The notes beneath the pieces were generated by a model that worked only from the letters and a program-made list of their open reading frames with translations, had not been told where the DNA came from and made no database searches. 64,000 nt of DNA from Polynucleobacter sp. MWH-UH24A (GTDB taxonomy: Bacteria > Pseudomonadota > Gammaproteobacteria > Burkholderiales > Burkholderiaceae), in the NCBI RefSeq assembly GCF_018687475.1, contig NZ_CP061292.1, positions 1,550,001-1,614,000 on the forward strand, read 5' to 3'. Shown in pieces: positions 18,887 to 30,004 of the stretch. The stretch's first letter is position 1; the number at the start of each line of letters is the position of its first letter. A program made the position numbers and the translations under genes.

Positions 18887-20332
18887 TTAAGGCTTTCGCT
18901 GCATAATTGCCCCAAAAAATCCGTCGGTTCCATGCTTTGAGGGAAAAAGTTGCCACCAAGGCTTATCGTTGCAGGTGCCGATCGGAATTCCATCATGTAA
19001 AAAATGATGGCCTAGGGCCTCCTTGGCGGATAAAAGGACAATATCGGGGTGTTTTTCTAGAAAAAGGTTTACAAGTTCTTGATTTTCTTGATCTAAAAGA
19101 CTGCAGGTGGCATAAACCAGGCGACCACCTGGCTTCAGTAAGCGCGCCGCTGATTCCAAAATGGCTAGTTGGGTAGGGGCTAATTTAGCGATCTCAGCGG
19201 GTGTCTGGCGCCACTTTAGGTCAGGATTGCGTCGCAAGGTCCCCAAACCACTGCAGGGGGCATCAACTAGAACGCGGTCAATTTTTCCGGCAAGGCGCTT
19301 AATTCTGGGGTCTTTCTCACTATCGATCCACATGGGGTGCACATTGGATAAACCACTGCGGGCTAGGCGCGGTTTTAAGTTCGCCAAGCGCCTCTCAGAG
19401 GTGTCAAATGCGTACAGACGTCCGGTATTACGCATCATGGCGCCCAAGGCCAAGGTCTTGCCACCGGCCCCGGCACAAAAATCAACCACCATCTCACCGC
19501 GCTTTGGATCTAATAGGTGGCATAGGATTTGGCTACCCTCATCCTGAACCTCAAACAAGCCGTCCTTCATCCAGCTCGAACTTTGTAAAGCAGGCTTTCC
19601 AAAAATACGAATTCCCTCTTGAGAGTAAGGCGTAGGATGCGCCTCAAAGCGACTTGCACTTTGATTCATTTGCATTAGTAATTGATCGCGTGAGGTCTTT
19701 AATGTATTCACGCGCAAATCCAATGGTGCCGGTTTCATGAGAGACTCTGCCAGGCGACTACCCTCTTCCTCGCCAAGAGATCGTACCAAGGTATCCCAAA
19801 GCCATTCCGGTAAGTTATGTTTGACCAATCGCCCTAATGCATCGCGATCGACTTGACCAAAACGACTCAGCCATTCGTACTCTTCTTTTTGCACAACAAA
19901 GGCTAAATCTGCAAGTGCACTTTCTAGTCGATTTGCGGAACCAAGCCCCCCTTCGGATAAGGCTGAAACAAGGCCCAGCAAGGCCAAGCGTCGAGCTAAC
20001 GAGCCAGAGCCACTGGCCGCAAATTGAGAAAACTCCTGTTTACGACGTAATACTGAAAAGGCCGCTTCGGCAATTAAGGCGCGATCCCGATTACCCAATT
20101 TCGGATGGGCCCGAAAGTAACGACTGACAACACGATCGGCTGGTTGATCAAACTGCAATAACTCAGGCAGTAATTGTTCAAGATGGAAAACATGCTGAGG
20201 CAGTGCCTTTGCATGAGAGTAATTCTTTTGTCCCTGTGGATTAATCAGCACAGGCGCTTTCGCATCCTTACTTTTCGCATACTGCTTTTCTCTAGTAATC
20301 CGCTTTGAAGCAGTTGGGGAGGATCGCGTCAT
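18887..20332 (-). CDS. rsmB: 16S rRNA m5C967 methyltransferase RsmB (Fmu/Sun)
   Basis: A 481-residue protein with an N-terminal NusB-like RNA-binding domain and a C-terminal SAM-dependent methyltransferase. The SAM loop is DFCAGAGGKTLALG. The two cysteines of m5C enzymes are in DAPCSGLGTLRRNPD and YATCSLL. The N-terminus has a basic, poorly conserved tail of about 40 residues. The ATG at 20332 is chosen; the upstream frame would enter purN. It lies 13 nt below purN on the same strand and may be cotranscribed. Confidence 0.94.
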   Translation of the reverse strand: MTRSSPTASKRITREKQYAKSKDAKAPVLINPQGQKNYSHAKALPQHVFHLEQLLPELLQFDQPADRVVSRYFRAHPKLGNRDRALIAEAAFSVLRRKQEFSQFAASGSGSLARRLALLGLVSALSEGGLGSANRLESALADLAFVVQKEEYEWLSRFGQVDRDALGRLVKHNLPEWLWDTLVRSLGEEEGSRLAESLMKPAPLDLRVNTLKTSRDQLLMQMNQSASRFEAHPTPYSQEGIRIFGKPALQSSSWMKDGLFEVQDEGSQILCHLLDPKRGEMVVDFCAGAGGKTLALGAMMRNTGRLYAFDTSERRLANLKPRLARSGLSNVHPMWIDSEKDPRIKRLAGKIDRVLVDAPCSGLGTLRRNPDLKWRQTPAEIAKLAPTQLAILESAARLLKPGGRLVYATCSLLDQENQELVNLFLEKHPDIVLLSAKEALGHHFLHDGIPIGTCNDKPWWQLFPSKHGTDGFFGAIMQRKP

Positions 20333-20345
20333 GAAGCTGCCGTTC

Positions 20346-20978
20346 TTATGGAAAAGGAATGTACTGTAACTCAGGCGGATCAACCCTCACACGATTACCG
20401 GTGATTTGCAAACGTCCCTGAATAAACCATTCAACTGCTAATGGATAGATTTGATGCTCCGTCTTTAAAACACGTGCCGCTAATTCGCTTGGTGTATCAG
20501 TGGGTAGAACGGGAACTTCACTTTGACAAATAATGGGGCCCTCATCCACGCCGGCACTAACAAAGTGAACGGTGGCACCATGGACCCGATCCCCAGCTTC
20601 CAAGGCTCTTTCATGGGTATGCAAGCCAGGAAAGCGTGGCAACAATGAGGGGTGAATATTCATCATGCGTCCCTCATAATGTTCAATCAGGCCTGGGGTT
20701 AGAATTCTCATGAAACCAGCCAGAACAACGAGATCGGCGCTAAAGGCATCAATTTGTTGCATGAGCGCCCGATCAAATGCCTCCCGACTTGGGTAAGCCC
20801 GGTGATCAATCACTGCGGTAGGAATACCAACTGACTTTGCAAATACGAGTCCCTTGGCCTCGGGCTGATTCGCAATTAAGCCCGTAAATCGCACATCCCA
20901 GGATTTAGTTTGAGCGGCCTTATAAATTGCCTCGAAATTAGAGCCACGTCCTGAAATTAAAGAAACGATTGAATGCAT
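20346..20978 (-). CDS. purN: Phosphoribosylglycinamide formyltransferase PurN
   Basis: A 210-residue GAR transformylase for the third step of purine synthesis, using 10-formyl-THF. The start MHSIVSLISGRGSNFEAI contains the phosphate-binding SGRGSN. The catalytic segment MNIHPSLLPRFPGLHTH and the GVDEGPII aspartate are present. The ATG at 20978 is chosen over TTG 20987. A TATATT box lies 7 nt upstream. It is divergent from ribF across 39 nt, and rsmB follows. Confidence 0.96.
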   Translation of the reverse strand: MHSIVSLISGRGSNFEAIYKAAQTKSWDVRFTGLIANQPEAKGLVFAKSVGIPTAVIDHRAYPSREAFDRALMQQIDAFSADLVVLAGFMRILTPGLIEHYEGRMMNIHPSLLPRFPGLHTHERALEAGDRVHGATVHFVSAGVDEGPIICQSEVPVLPTDTPSELAARVLKTEHQIYPLAVEWFIQGRLQITGNRVRVDPPELQYIPFP

Positions 20979-21017
20979 GACCAACAATATAATTCAAGGC
21001 TAGCCTGAAAGCGAACT

Positions 21018-21971
21018 GTGAAGGTATTTCGAAGACTTAAGCCCACCGCAACCCAGGCCCCATGCGCCCTAACCATTGGAAACTTCGATGGCGTGCATCG
21101 CGGCCACCAAGCCTTACTCCACAAGTTGGTTGAGGGTGCACACACTCGTCATTTGAATTCTTGCGTCCTAACCTTTGAACCTCACCCGCGAGAGTTTTTT
21201 TCGCCACACGATGCACCACCCCGAATTCAAAACATTCGTGACAAATTAATGGCCTTAAAGCAATACGAAGTCGATACGATTGCGATTGAAGAATTTAATC
21301 AAGCCTTCTCCCAACTCAGTCCCACTGAGTTTGTGCAAGAGATATTAATTCGAAAACTAAATACCAAATGGTTACTGATTGGCGATGACTTTTGCTATGG
21401 CGCCAAACGCGCAGGTAATTTTGAGAGCTTGGTTGCCGCTGGCAAACAGTTTGGTTTTGAGGTCAGTCGCATCCCTAGCGTTCTCGAAACTGAAGAACGT
21501 ATCTCGTCTTCGCTTCTTCGACAAGCCCTTGAGCATGGCGATATGAAGCGCGCAGAGCAACTGCTCGGTCGCCCCTTTTCAATTTCGGGTCACGTCTTGT
21601 ATGGCAAACAATTAGGGCGCACACTTGGATTCCCCACCTTAAATTTAGCCGTTTGCACACGTTACCCAAAAGGCAAGCCCGTAACCAGCGGAATTTTTGT
21701 TAGTCAGGTACATGGCTTGGGTAACCAACCCTTACCTGCTGTCTCGAGTCTGGGGGTGCGGCCCTCCGTCGAGAGTAGCGGCCAAGTTCTTTTAGAGACT
21801 CATGTCTTTGATTTCAACCAATCCGTCTATGGGCAAGTGGTTTGCGTAGAATTACTAGCTCGACTGCATGAAGAACGAAAATACCCTGATCTAATCACCC
21901 TACAAGCTGCTATTCAAGATGATGCCCAAAAGGCTCGTCAATACTTTCTAAAGAAAAATCTGTATGTCTGA
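21018..21971 (+). CDS. ribF: Bifunctional riboflavin kinase/FAD synthetase
   Basis: A 317-residue RibF that converts riboflavin to FMN and then FAD. The N-terminal adenylyltransferase has [13 protein letters not shown] and FEPHPREFF. The C-terminal flavokinase has [15 protein letters not shown]. The start is GTG at 21018; a TATAAT at 20988-20993 is the likely -10. It overlaps ileS by 8 nt and opens the operon ribF-ileS-lspA-coaBC-dut, a widespread order. The leader is too short for an FMN riboswitch. Confidence 0.96.
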   Translation: MKVFRRLKPTATQAPCALTIGNFDGVHRGHQALLHKLVEGAHTRHLNSCVLTFEPHPREFFSPHDAPPRIQNIRDKLMALKQYEVDTIAIEEFNQAFSQLSPTEFVQEILIRKLNTKWLLIGDDFCYGAKRAGNFESLVAAGKQFGFEVSRIPSVLETEERISSSLLRQALEHGDMKRAEQLLGRPFSISGHVLYGKQLGRTLGFPTLNLAVCTRYPKGKPVTSGIFVSQVHGLGNQPLPAVSSLGVRPSVESSGQVLLETHVFDFNQSVYGQVVCVELLARLHEERKYPDLITLQAAIQDDAQKARQYFLKKNLYV

Positions 21972-24828
21972 TAAATCCTCAAACTACCCGGTCAATTTAC
22001 TCGAGACCAGCTTTCCGATGCGCGGCGATTTGCCAAAACGGGAACCAAAATGGGTGGAAGAGTGGCAACGCAATAAGGTCTATGAAGCAATACGCAAAGC
22101 TCATGCAGGCCAACCAAGTTTTATCTTGCACGACGGCCCTCCCTATGCGAATGGCGATATTCATATTGGGCATGCAGTCAATAAAATTCTCAAAGATATG
22201 ATCGTCAAGTCCCGCTGGTTAATGGGCTTTAACGCCGTCTATGTGCCAGGCTGGGATTGCCATGGCATGCCTATTGAGATTCAGATTGAAAAACAATTTG
22301 GCAAAAACTTACCCACCGCTGAGGTGCAAGCCAAAGCCCGCGAATATGCACAGGCTCAAGTTGCCAAACAAAAGAAAGATTTTCAGCGCTTGGGCGTCCT
22401 TGGGGAATGGGATCAACCTTACCTGACTATGGATTTTCAGAATGAAGCGGACGAGATTCGAGCGCTTGGTGAGATCTGGAAAAAGGGGTATGTCTTTCGT
22501 GGATTGAAACCGGTGAACTGGTGCTTTGATTGCGGCTCCGCCCTAGCCGAAGCGGAAGTAGAGTATCAAGACAAAACGGATCCTGCTGTTGATGTTGGTT
22601 TTGCCTTTGATTCCAATCAGAATGCGAAACTTGCCAATACATTCGGCCTCAAACAACTACCCATCAAACCAGGGATGGCTGTGATTTGGACCACCACCCC
22701 ATGGACCTTACCAGCGAATCAGGCCTTAAACGTTCATCCCGATCTCGAGTACGCACTAGTTGAAACTGACCAACGCTTGCTATTACTAGCCAAAGATCGT
22801 GTGAAGGATTGCTTAGAGCAATATGGTTTAGAGGGAAAGGTTTTAGCAAGTTGTAAAGGGAAGGCGCTTGAGGGTATTTCCTTTTGGCATCCGTTGGCGA
22901 ATTTAGACTCTAGATACAAACGCTTAGCGCCAATTTATTGCGCCGATTACGTCACACTTGATACCGGAACTGGCTTAGTGCATTGCGCTCCAGCGTATGG
23001 TGAGGATGACTTTAAGTCTTGCAAAACTCATGGCTTAGCCGATCAAGACATTATTAATCCGGTGATGGGCGATGGTGTCTATGCTTCATCTCTGCCCCTC
23101 TTTGCTGGACAGCATATTTGGAAAGCGAACCCAAATATTGTCAAAGCGCTTGATGAGGCTGGCAGCCTTTTGAAGAATAAATCCTATACGCACTCCTACA
23201 TGCATTGCTGGCGACACAAGACACCAATTGTCTACCGTGCAACCTCGCAATGGTTTGCCAGCATGGATAAGAAGCCCGCCAGCGAGAAAGCCTCGCTTCG
23301 TGAAACCGCCTTGGCAGGCGTGGAGAGTACGCATTTCTATCCAGCTTGGGGTAAGCAACGCTTACACAGCATGATCGCCAACCGTCCCGATTGGACACTT
23401 TCACGTCAACGCCAATGGGGTGTGCCCATGGCCTTTTTGATTCACAAAGAAACGGGTGAGCCCCACCCGCGCACACCAGAATTGCTTGAGCAAGTCGCTC
23501 AATTGGTTGAAAAAAATGGGATTGAAGCTTGGCAGAATTTATCGATTGAAAGTTTGATTGGTGATGAAGCGAGCGACTATGAAAAAAATCGTGACACGCT
23601 TGATGTCTGGTTTGACTCAGGTACAACTCATTGGCACGTTATGCGAGGTTCACACCGCAATGCTTTATATCGCCAAGAATCGGAGGGCGCAGAAGGTCGT
23701 TGGGCTGATCTTTATTTAGAGGGATCCGATCAACACCGCGGTTGGTTTCATTCATCACTCTTAACGGGCGCCATGCTCGATGGCAAACCCCCGTATCGCG
23801 CCCTGTTAACCCATGGGTTTACCGTGGATGGTCAAGGTCGCAAGATGAGTAAATCGGTTGGTAATGTGATTGCTCCTCAAGAAGTAGCTGACAAGCTCGG
23901 TGCTGAAATTATTCGCCTGTGGGTTGCCTCTACTGATTACTCGGGCGAGATGTCGATCTCCGACGAGATTTTGAAACGAGTTGTTGAAAGCTATCGACGT
24001 ATCCGCAACACTTTGCGCTTTCTCTTGGCAAACCTTGCGGATTTTGATCCACAAACAAATCATCTACCGACCTCCGATTGGCTAGAGATTGATCGCTATA
24101 GTGTTGCGCTGGCTGCTGACTTACAAAACACGATTGAAGCACACTACCGTGATTATGAATTTCATCCAGCGGTCTCGAAAATATTGGCATTTTGCTCGGA
24201 AGATTTAGGGGGCTTTTATTTAGATATCCTGAAAGATCGTCTCTACACCATGCCCGCCAATTCAGTGGGTCGGCGCTCCGCTCAAAATGCCTTATTTCAT
24301 ATTAGCCAACACTTACTCAAGTGGCTATCGCCCTTCCTGAGTTTCACCGCTGAAGAGGCCTGGCAGTGCTATCCACATTTTGCCAAGTCAACCGCTAGCG
24401 TATCCATCTTCACCGAGGAATTTGGATCCTTCCCTGAAATAATGGACGCGCAAGCCTTACTTGCTAAATGGCAACGGATTCGCGAAATCCGCTCTGACAT
24501 TACAAAAGCGATTGAGCTTCAGCGTGAAGCCGGAATCATTGGCTCTTCTTTACAGGCTGAGCTACTAATTCAAGTAAGCGCTGCTGATTTTGAGATGCTG
24601 CAATCGATTCTTCCCGATTTACGCTTTGTGACGATTACCTCCAAAGCGGAGATCGCAAAATCCTCCGATGGCAATATTCAGATCACAGTCAAGCCAAGTA
24701 CCTATCAAAAATGCGCACGTTGCTGGCATCACACGGCAGATGTTGGATCCGATCCAAACCATCCTGACTTATGCGGTCGCTGCAATAGCAATCTGGATGG
24801 TGCCGGTGAACTTCGTCAGTATGCATAA
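21964..24828 (+). CDS. ileS: Isoleucyl-tRNA synthetase
   Basis: A 954-residue class I synthetase. HIGH occurs in [16 protein letters not shown] in [10 protein letters not shown] and the editing domain has the threonine-rich [11 protein letters not shown]. The C-terminal zinc site has CARCWHH and CGRC. Length is that of bacterial IleS type 1, the mupirocin-sensitive form in general. It overlaps ribF by 8 nt and is followed after 2 nt by lspA. Confidence 0.98.
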   Translation: MSDKSSNYPVNLLETSFPMRGDLPKREPKWVEEWQRNKVYEAIRKAHAGQPSFILHDGPPYANGDIHIGHAVNKILKDMIVKSRWLMGFNAVYVPGWDCHGMPIEIQIEKQFGKNLPTAEVQAKAREYAQAQVAKQKKDFQRLGVLGEWDQPYLTMDFQNEADEIRALGEIWKKGYVFRGLKPVNWCFDCGSALAEAEVEYQDKTDPAVDVGFAFDSNQNAKLANTFGLKQLPIKPGMAVIWTTTPWTLPANQALNVHPDLEYALVETDQRLLLLAKDRVKDCLEQYGLEGKVLASCKGKALEGISFWHPLANLDSRYKRLAPIYCADYVTLDTGTGLVHCAPAYGEDDFKSCKTHGLADQDIINPVMGDGVYASSLPLFAGQHIWKANPNIVKALDEAGSLLKNKSYTHSYMHCWRHKTPIVYRATSQWFASMDKKPASEKASLRETALAGVESTHFYPAWGKQRLHSMIANRPDWTLSRQRQWGVPMAFLIHKETGEPHPRTPELLEQVAQLVEKNGIEAWQNLSIESLIGDEASDYEKNRDTLDVWFDSGTTHWHVMRGSHRNALYRQESEGAEGRWADLYLEGSDQHRGWFHSSLLTGAMLDGKPPYRALLTHGFTVDGQGRKMSKSVGNVIAPQEVADKLGAEIIRLWVASTDYSGEMSISDEILKRVVESYRRIRNTLRFLLANLADFDPQTNHLPTSDWLEIDRYSVALAADLQNTIEAHYRDYEFHPAVSKILAFCSEDLGGFYLDILKDRLYTMPANSVGRRSAQNALFHISQHLLKWLSPFLSFTAEEAWQCYPHFAKSTASVSIFTEEFGSFPEIMDAQALLAKWQRIREIRSDITKAIELQREAGIIGSSLQAELLIQVSAADFEMLQSILPDLRFVTITSKAEIAKSSDGNIQITVKPSTYQKCARCWHHTADVGSDPNHPDLCGRCNSNLDGAGELRQYA

Positions 24829-24830
24829 AT

Positions 24831-25328
24831 ATGAACCAGACTTCATCCCAAGCAAGCTCAAGCAAATGGTATGTACTGCTAGCCCTTGGGGTATTAATTG
24901 CTGATCAAATGACTAAGTGGTGGGCTCAAATGAGTCTACCGATGGCTCAGCCAATTAAGGTCACTGATTTTCTGAACTGGTTCTTAATTTATAACCCGGG
25001 TGCTGCCTTCTCTTTCTTATCTCAAGCAGGTGGTTGGCAACGGTGGTTTTTCACTGTGATTGGAATTGTTGCCGCCATTGTTATCATTTGGCTCTTGCAA
25101 AAAAATATGCATGACCGTCCTTTTTGTCTTGCCCTTTCTCTGATTCTCGGGGGTGCAATTGGGAATGTTCTAGATCGCTTGCTATATGGCGCTGTAGTTG
25201 ACTTTATTGATGTGCACTATGACGGATGGCACTGGCCAGCCTTCAACATCGCCGATAGTGCGATCTCAATTGGTGCTACATTAATTGTTATCAATGAAAT
25301 ACGACGGGCCATTAAAGACCGCCCCTAG
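24831..25328 (+). CDS. lspA: Lipoprotein signal peptidase (signal peptidase II)
   Basis: A 165-residue inner-membrane aspartyl protease with four membrane helices. The catalytic aspartates are Asp115 (GNVLDRL) and Asp142 (FNIADS). It cleaves diacylated prolipoproteins such as the LivJ lipoprotein of this window. It sits in the ileS-lspA pair with a 2-nt gap. Confidence 0.97.
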   Translation: MNQTSSQASSSKWYVLLALGVLIADQMTKWWAQMSLPMAQPIKVTDFLNWFLIYNPGAAFSFLSQAGGWQRWFFTVIGIVAAIVIIWLLQKNMHDRPFCLALSLILGGAIGNVLDRLLYGAVVDFIDVHYDGWHWPAFNIADSAISIGATLIVINEIRRAIKDRP

Positions 25329-25353
25329 AGTCAAATCGATTTGGAACCCGCGC

Positions 25354-26559
25354 ATGACCTTGTTAGCAAATAAAAAAATTGTCTTAGGAATCTCTGGCGG
25401 CATTGCTGCGTATAAATCAGCCGAATTAGTCCGCGCCCTGATTCAAGAAGGTGCCGAGGTTCAGGTTGTGATGTCTGAATCTGCTATGCAATTCATTACA
25501 CCAGTCACGATGCAAGCACTCAGCGGTAAGCCAGTCTATAGCAGTCAATGGGATGCACGCATTACCAACAATATGGCGCATATTGAACTCTCGCGAGGAG
25601 CCGATGCAATTTTGATTGCTCCAGCGAGTGCCGATCTCATGGCAAAACTGTCGCTGGGTTTGGCTGATGATCTTCTAACGACGATGTGCCTAGCGCGCGA
25701 TTGCCCTCTTTTGATTGCCCCAGCCATGAACCTGCAAATGTGGGGACATCTCGCAACCCAGAGAAGTCTCAAGCGTCTTGAGGACGATGGCGTTATTGTC
25801 CTTGGCCCCGGAAGTGGTGACCAGGCCTGCGGTGAAGTGGGTATGGGTCGGATGCTGGAGCCCTCTGAGTTGTGTGAGCAGCTGGTTGCGTTTTTTCAGC
25901 CACAAGTTTTAAGTGGAAAACGGGTATTGATTACGGCCGGTCCGACATTTGAAGCCATCGACCCAGTCCGCGGTATTACGAATCGAAGTTCTGGAAAAAT
26001 GGGATTTGCGATTGCCCAAGCGGCTGTTGAAGCGGGTGCTGAAGTTCACCTGATCGCCGGCCCTTGTGATTTGCCCACTCCTTTGCAGAGCACTGGAAGA
26101 ATTAAACGAACGAATGTGATCACGGGCGAAGAGATGCATCGCGTCACGCTTGCCTCTGCAAATTGCGATGTATTTTTTGCGGTCGCTGCCGTTGCCGATT
26201 GGACGATTGCCAATCGCGCTCCACAGAAGATTAAACGCCAAGGGCAGTCTGGGCTGAATTTAGAGTTTCGTTCGAACCCCGATATCTTGCTCGATATGGC
26301 TAAATTAGCCAAGCGTACATCAAGGCCTTACTGTGTTGGCTTTGCTGCTGAAACCGATCGGTTGGGTAAACACTCGAAAGAGAAGCGTATGCGCAAGGGC
26401 ATCCCCATGATTGTGGGAAATATTGGCCCCGCCACCTTTGGTCTCGATACAAATGAAATCCTCGTAGTGGATGATCAGGGTAGTCAAAACCTTGGGCGTG
26501 CTAGCAAACTTGAGCTCGCCAGAAAACTCATTACCATCGTTAGCTCTCGCTTACCTTAA
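25354..26559 (+). CDS. coaBC: Bifunctional phosphopantothenoylcysteine decarboxylase/phosphopantothenate-cysteine ligase
   Basis: A 401-residue CoaBC (Dfp) for coenzyme A synthesis. The N-terminal FMN decarboxylase (CoaC) has [12 protein letters not shown], the catalytic [15 protein letters not shown] and the cysteine in [11 protein letters not shown]. The C-terminal ligase (CoaB) has [13 protein letters not shown] and NRSSGKMG. The ATG at 25354 is chosen; an open frame reaches 23 codons into lspA but adds nothing conserved. panB, acting earlier in the same pathway, is elsewhere in the window. Confidence 0.96.
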   Translation: MTLLANKKIVLGISGGIAAYKSAELVRALIQEGAEVQVVMSESAMQFITPVTMQALSGKPVYSSQWDARITNNMAHIELSRGADAILIAPASADLMAKLSLGLADDLLTTMCLARDCPLLIAPAMNLQMWGHLATQRSLKRLEDDGVIVLGPGSGDQACGEVGMGRMLEPSELCEQLVAFFQPQVLSGKRVLITAGPTFEAIDPVRGITNRSSGKMGFAIAQAAVEAGAEVHLIAGPCDLPTPLQSTGRIKRTNVITGEEMHRVTLASANCDVFFAVAAVADWTIANRAPQKIKRQGQSGLNLEFRSNPDILLDMAKLAKRTSRPYCVGFAAETDRLGKHSKEKRMRKGIPMIVGNIGPATFGLDTNEILVVDDQGSQNLGRASKLELARKLITIVSSRLP

Positions 26560-26573
26560 TAGGAATATCAATC

Positions 26574-27023
26574 GTGCAAGTTCTTCAAGTCAAAATTCTC
26601 GATGAGCGGATGCGCTCTCAGATGCCAAGCTATGGCACCCCGGGGAGTGCTGGATTGGATTTGCGTGCTTGCATTGATAAAACCATCGAGCTCGCACCAG
26701 GTCAAACCGAATTGATTCCAACGGGTCTTGCCATTTACATTGAAGATCCCCGTTACGCTGCAATGATCCTGCCGCGCTCAGGACTTGGTCATAAACATGG
26801 GATTGTGTTGGGTAACTTAGTCGGATTAATTGATTCGGATTACCAAGGTCAATTGATGGTGAGCGCTTGGAACCGGGGTTCTGCCGCGTTTCGGTTAGAA
26901 CCGATGGAACGGTTAGCGCAGCTCGTGATCGTACCGGTTCTCCAAGTCGAACTCAAAGTAGTTTCTGAATTCGAGAGTAGTACTCGGGGTACGGGTGGCT
27001 TTGGAAGCACTGGACGCGGATAA
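26574..27023 (+). CDS. dut: Deoxyuridine 5'-triphosphate nucleotidohydrolase
   Basis: A 149-residue trimeric dUTPase that converts dUTP to dUMP. All five family motifs are seen: [42 protein letters not shown] and the C-terminal arm [11 protein letters not shown]. The start is GTG at 26574, 14 nt after coaBC. It is the last gene of the ribF operon. The stop codon lies in the loop of a short GC-rich hairpin. Confidence 0.97.
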   Translation: MQVLQVKILDERMRSQMPSYGTPGSAGLDLRACIDKTIELAPGQTELIPTGLAIYIEDPRYAAMILPRSGLGHKHGIVLGNLVGLIDSDYQGQLMVSAWNRGSAAFRLEPMERLAQLVIVPVLQVELKVVSEFESSTRGTGGFGSTGRG

Positions 27024-27030
27024 ATCCGCG
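27015..27030. terminator. Small GC hairpin at the dut end, between convergent dut and clpA
   Basis: CGCGGAT (27015-27021) and ATCCGCG (27024-27030) are perfect inverted arms around the dut stop codon. There is no strong U tract on either side, so it is a weak terminator candidate only. Confidence 0.35.
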
Positions 27031-27043
27031 CCCAGCGATTTCT

Positions 27044-29353
27044 TTAGATTTCTTCGACTGGCTCAATACTCGCCTTGCTTGATTTACTCGGTGGCTGGTT
27101 CGAGGATTGAATATCAAGCTTTACCTTACCATCGTCATCAATATCGACCACGACGGATCCGCCGTGGGCTAGACGTCCAAAGAGCAATTCATCAGCCAAG
27201 GCTTTGCGCACTGTATCTTGAATAATTCGCTGCATGGGTCGTGCTCCCATCAAGGGATCAAAACCATGCTTGGCCAAGTAGGAACGTAAGGCGGGGCTAA
27301 AGACTGCGTCCACTTTTTTCTCGTGCAATTGTTCTTCGAGCTGCATAAGGAACTTATCCACCACCCGCATAATGATGGACTCATCCAAAGCCTTAAAGGA
27401 TACGATCGCATCTAGGCGATTTCTGAACTCAGGGGTGAAGAACTTCTTGATATCCGCCATTTCATCACCCTGCTCACGCGCGTTGGTAAAGCCCATGGTC
27501 GACTTTTGCATTGCTTCCGCACCCGCATTGGTGGTCATGATGATGATGACATTACGAAAATCCGTCTTGCGTCCGTTGTTGTCCGTTAAGGTGCCGTGAT
27601 CCATCACTTGCAAAAGGATATTGAAAATATCCGGATGCGCCTTCTCAATTTCGTCAAGCAATAAAACGCAATGCGGTTTCTTTGAAACGGCTTCAGTCAA
27701 AAGCCCACCTTGATCAAAGCCAACATAGCCAGGAGGCGCTCCGATCAAACGGCTTACCGCATGACGCTCCATGTACTCTGACATATCAAAGCGGAGCAGC
27801 TCAATGCCCATAATGAAGGCTAACTGCTTGGCAACCTCAGTCTTACCGACTCCAGTGGGTCCCGAAAACAGGAAGGAACCAATGGGTCGATCAACCTTGC
27901 CCAAGCCAGCCCGCGTCATTTTGATGGCGCTCGCAAGAGCTTCAATCGCAGGATCTTGTCCAAAGACGACGCTCTTAATATCGCGATCCAAGGTTTGTAA
28001 TTTACTGCGGTCATCGACCGATACCGATTGTGGTGGGATGCGCGCAATCTTCGCCACAATTTCTTCGATCTCTTGGCGATTAATGGTTTTCTTCTGCTTT
28101 GATTTGGGGAGGATGCGCTGAGCAGCACCAGCCTCATCAATCACATCAATCGCCTTATCGGGCAAATGGCGATCATTAATGTAGCGAGATGACAATTCAG
28201 CGGCGGCCACAAGAGCGGCAGCGGCGTATTTGACGCCATGGTGCTCTTCAAAGCGTGACTTCAAACCACGCAGAATTTGCACGGTTTGATCGACGGTCGG
28301 CTCTACTACGTCGACTTTTTGGAAACGCCGCGATAGGGCTGCATCCTTTTCAAAAATGCCACGATACTCAGTGAAGGTGGTTGCACCAATGCATTTAAGC
28401 GTTCCACTCGATAGTGCTGGCTTTAAAAGATTACTCGCATCCAAGGTGCCCCCGGAAGCAGCTCCGGCACCAATTAAGGTATGAATCTCATCAATAAAAA
28501 GGATGCCGTGTGGATTGTCTTTTAGCGACTTCAGCACGCTTTTGAGTCGTTGCTCAAAATCACCACGGTATTTTGTTCCTGCCAGCAAAGCGCCCATATC
28601 AAGCGAGTAAACCGTTGCATTCGCCAAAATCTCAGGAACCTCTCCTTTCGTGATTCTCCAGGCCAGGCCCTCAGCAATTGCGGTCTTGCCGACGCCAGCC
28701 TCACCAACCAAGAGGGGATTATTTTTACGCCTGCGGCATAACACTTGAATGACCCGCTCCACTTCGCCTTCACGACCAATTAATGGGTCGATCTTGCCCT
28801 GACGCGCCATAGCATTCAGGTTTTGGGTAAATTGATCAAGCGGACTTTCCTTACCGCTGCTTGCAGCCTCCTCCGTATCAGGACTCGCTTCAGCTGCTTT
28901 TGCAGGTTCGGTATTGTCTTTGCGAACGCCGTGACTAATGAAGTTCACCACGTCTAAGCGGGTTACCCCTTGCTGCTGCAAGAAATACACCGCATGCGAA
29001 TCTTTTTCACCAAAGATAGCCACCAACACATTGGCGCCAGTCACCTCTTTTTTACCATTTGAAGTGGACTGCACATGCATGATGGCGCGCTGGATCACCC
29101 TCTGGAATCCAAGCGTTGGTTGAGTATCGACCTCTTCGGTTCCGGGAACCACCGGCGTATTGTCATTAATAAAATTTTTCAGCTGGGAGCGCAACTCAGC
29201 GATATTGACCGCACAGGCCTTCAGAACCTCGACCGAGGTGGCGTTATCCAATAAAGCGGATAGCAAGTGCTCAACCGTAATGAACTCGTGGCGCGCCGCG
29301 CGAGCGTCCACAAAAGCCATATGCAAACTTACTTCCAGTTCTTGAGCAATCAT
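27044..29353 (-). CDS. clpA: ATP-dependent Clp protease ATP-binding subunit ClpA
   Basis: A 769-residue AAA+ unfoldase that feeds proteins to ClpP. The N-terminal Clp repeat domain is followed by two AAA modules with Walker [10 protein letters not shown] and GPTGVGKTE and Walker B LFIDEIH and LLLDEIE. The loop that docks on ClpP, IGL in E. coli ClpA, here reads MGF (in [11 protein letters not shown]). The ATG at 29353 has GGAGGA upstream and overlaps the clpS stop by 4 nt (ATGA), so the two are translationally coupled. Confidence 0.97.
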   Translation of the reverse strand: MIAQELEVSLHMAFVDARAARHEFITVEHLLSALLDNATSVEVLKACAVNIAELRSQLKNFINDNTPVVPGTEEVDTQPTLGFQRVIQRAIMHVQSTSNGKKEVTGANVLVAIFGEKDSHAVYFLQQQGVTRLDVVNFISHGVRKDNTEPAKAAEASPDTEEAASSGKESPLDQFTQNLNAMARQGKIDPLIGREGEVERVIQVLCRRRKNNPLLVGEAGVGKTAIAEGLAWRITKGEVPEILANATVYSLDMGALLAGTKYRGDFEQRLKSVLKSLKDNPHGILFIDEIHTLIGAGAASGGTLDASNLLKPALSSGTLKCIGATTFTEYRGIFEKDAALSRRFQKVDVVEPTVDQTVQILRGLKSRFEEHHGVKYAAAALVAAAELSSRYINDRHLPDKAIDVIDEAGAAQRILPKSKQKKTINRQEIEEIVAKIARIPPQSVSVDDRSKLQTLDRDIKSVVFGQDPAIEALASAIKMTRAGLGKVDRPIGSFLFSGPTGVGKTEVAKQLAFIMGIELLRFDMSEYMERHAVSRLIGAPPGYVGFDQGGLLTEAVSKKPHCVLLLDEIEKAHPDIFNILLQVMDHGTLTDNNGRKTDFRNVIIIMTTNAGAEAMQKSTMGFTNAREQGDEMADIKKFFTPEFRNRLDAIVSFKALDESIIMRVVDKFLMQLEEQLHEKKVDAVFSPALRSYLAKHGFDPLMGARPMQRIIQDTVRKALADELLFGRLAHGGSVVVDIDDDGKVKLDIQSSNQPPSKSSKASIEPVEEI

Positions 29354-29697
29354 GCTTCCTCCATAGTGCACTGCAATGGGTGACCCGCTTCACGGGAACG
29401 TTCTATGACTTGATGGACCTTGGTCGAGGCCACATCGCGGGTATAGATGCCGCACACACCTTTTCCTGCGAGATGCACTTGCAACATGATGCGTGTTGCT
29501 GTTTCTTGATCTTTATTAAAGTATTCCTGAATCACCATCACCACAAATTCCATCGGCGTGTAGTCGTCGTTTAACAACATCACTTTATACATGGCCGGCA
29601 CCTTGACCTTTTCGGCCTGCCGTTCCAATAAAACCGTGTCTTCCTTAAATGGGGTGACTGGGTTTCCTCCGGGGGGTGTTTTGGAATTACGACTCAT
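29350..29697 (-). CDS. clpS: Clp protease adaptor ClpS
   Basis: A 115-residue adaptor that hands N-degron substrates to ClpA. The substrate pocket segment [15 protein letters not shown] and the C-terminal [16 protein letters not shown] are family hallmarks. I choose ATG 29697 because a good promoter ends 7 nt upstream of it; ATG 29706 would fall inside the -10 box. It is the first gene of clpS-clpA. Confidence 0.95.
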   Translation of the reverse strand: MSRNSKTPPGGNPVTPFKEDTVLLERQAEKVKVPAMYKVMLLNDDYTPMEFVVMVIQEYFNKDQETATRIMLQVHLAGKGVCGIYTRDVASTKVHQVIERSREAGHPLQCTMEEA

Positions 29698-29704
29698 GAG
29701 AAAC

Positions 29705-29732
29705 ATTCTAACCACACCGCAAAACTCTGCAA
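29705..29732 (-). promoter_or_regulatory. Sigma-70-type promoter of clpS abutting the start codon
   Basis: On the minus strand TTGCAG (29727-29732) and TAGAAT (29705-29710) are 16 nt apart, and 7 nt separate the -10 from ATG 29697. No Shine-Dalgarno is present. A leaderless transcript is inferred. Confidence 0.5.
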
Positions 29733-29854
29733 TAAATCCTCGCAAATCAGGTTTTCATCTGACGAAAACCGTTCAAAATCAAGGCATATTTGTCATATTG
29801 GGGTGTTTTTACGAAAAAAAAGGGTTTTTCCTAGTGATATCGAGTCATATTTCC

Positions 29855-29883
29855 TTGACACCCCCTCAAAAAGGGCAAACAAT
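29855..29883 (+). promoter_or_regulatory. Probable promoter of the cold shock gene
   Basis: A perfect -35 TTGACA (29855-29860) is followed after 17 nt by AACAAT (29878-29883). Transcription from about 29890 would give a leader of roughly 115 nt before the ATG, as is usual for cold-induced csp mRNAs. Confidence 0.5.
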
Positions 29884-30004
29884 CAATCCTGTGGTGTTTT
29901 TCTCGTTTGAGATTTACCTGCATTAGGCGTGTTGCGGAGTAAGACTGATCAAAAGGTATTTCCCCTCTTCACGGTTGTCTTTAGATTTTTGTAATGGAGT
30001 TCGC

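Larger units (their letters stand above)
29698..30004. other. Divergent 307-nt intergenic region between clpS and the cold shock gene
   Basis: This is the longest stretch without a gene. It holds the clpS promoter, an inverted repeat GGTTTTC-N7-GAAAACC (29750-29770), AT-rich runs around 29800-29830, the cold shock promoter and a leader of over 100 nt. No small ORF with a ribosome site and no RNA gene is recognised. Confidence 0.7.

Noticed and set aside
20979..21017. FMN riboswitch before ribF
   Set aside because: The gap to purN is 39 nt, far too short for an RFN element, and no conserved RFN segments are seen.
23141..23626. 161-codon open frame antisense to ileS
   Set aside because: Translation is Cys/Ser/His-rich without family resemblance and lies entirely inside ileS.
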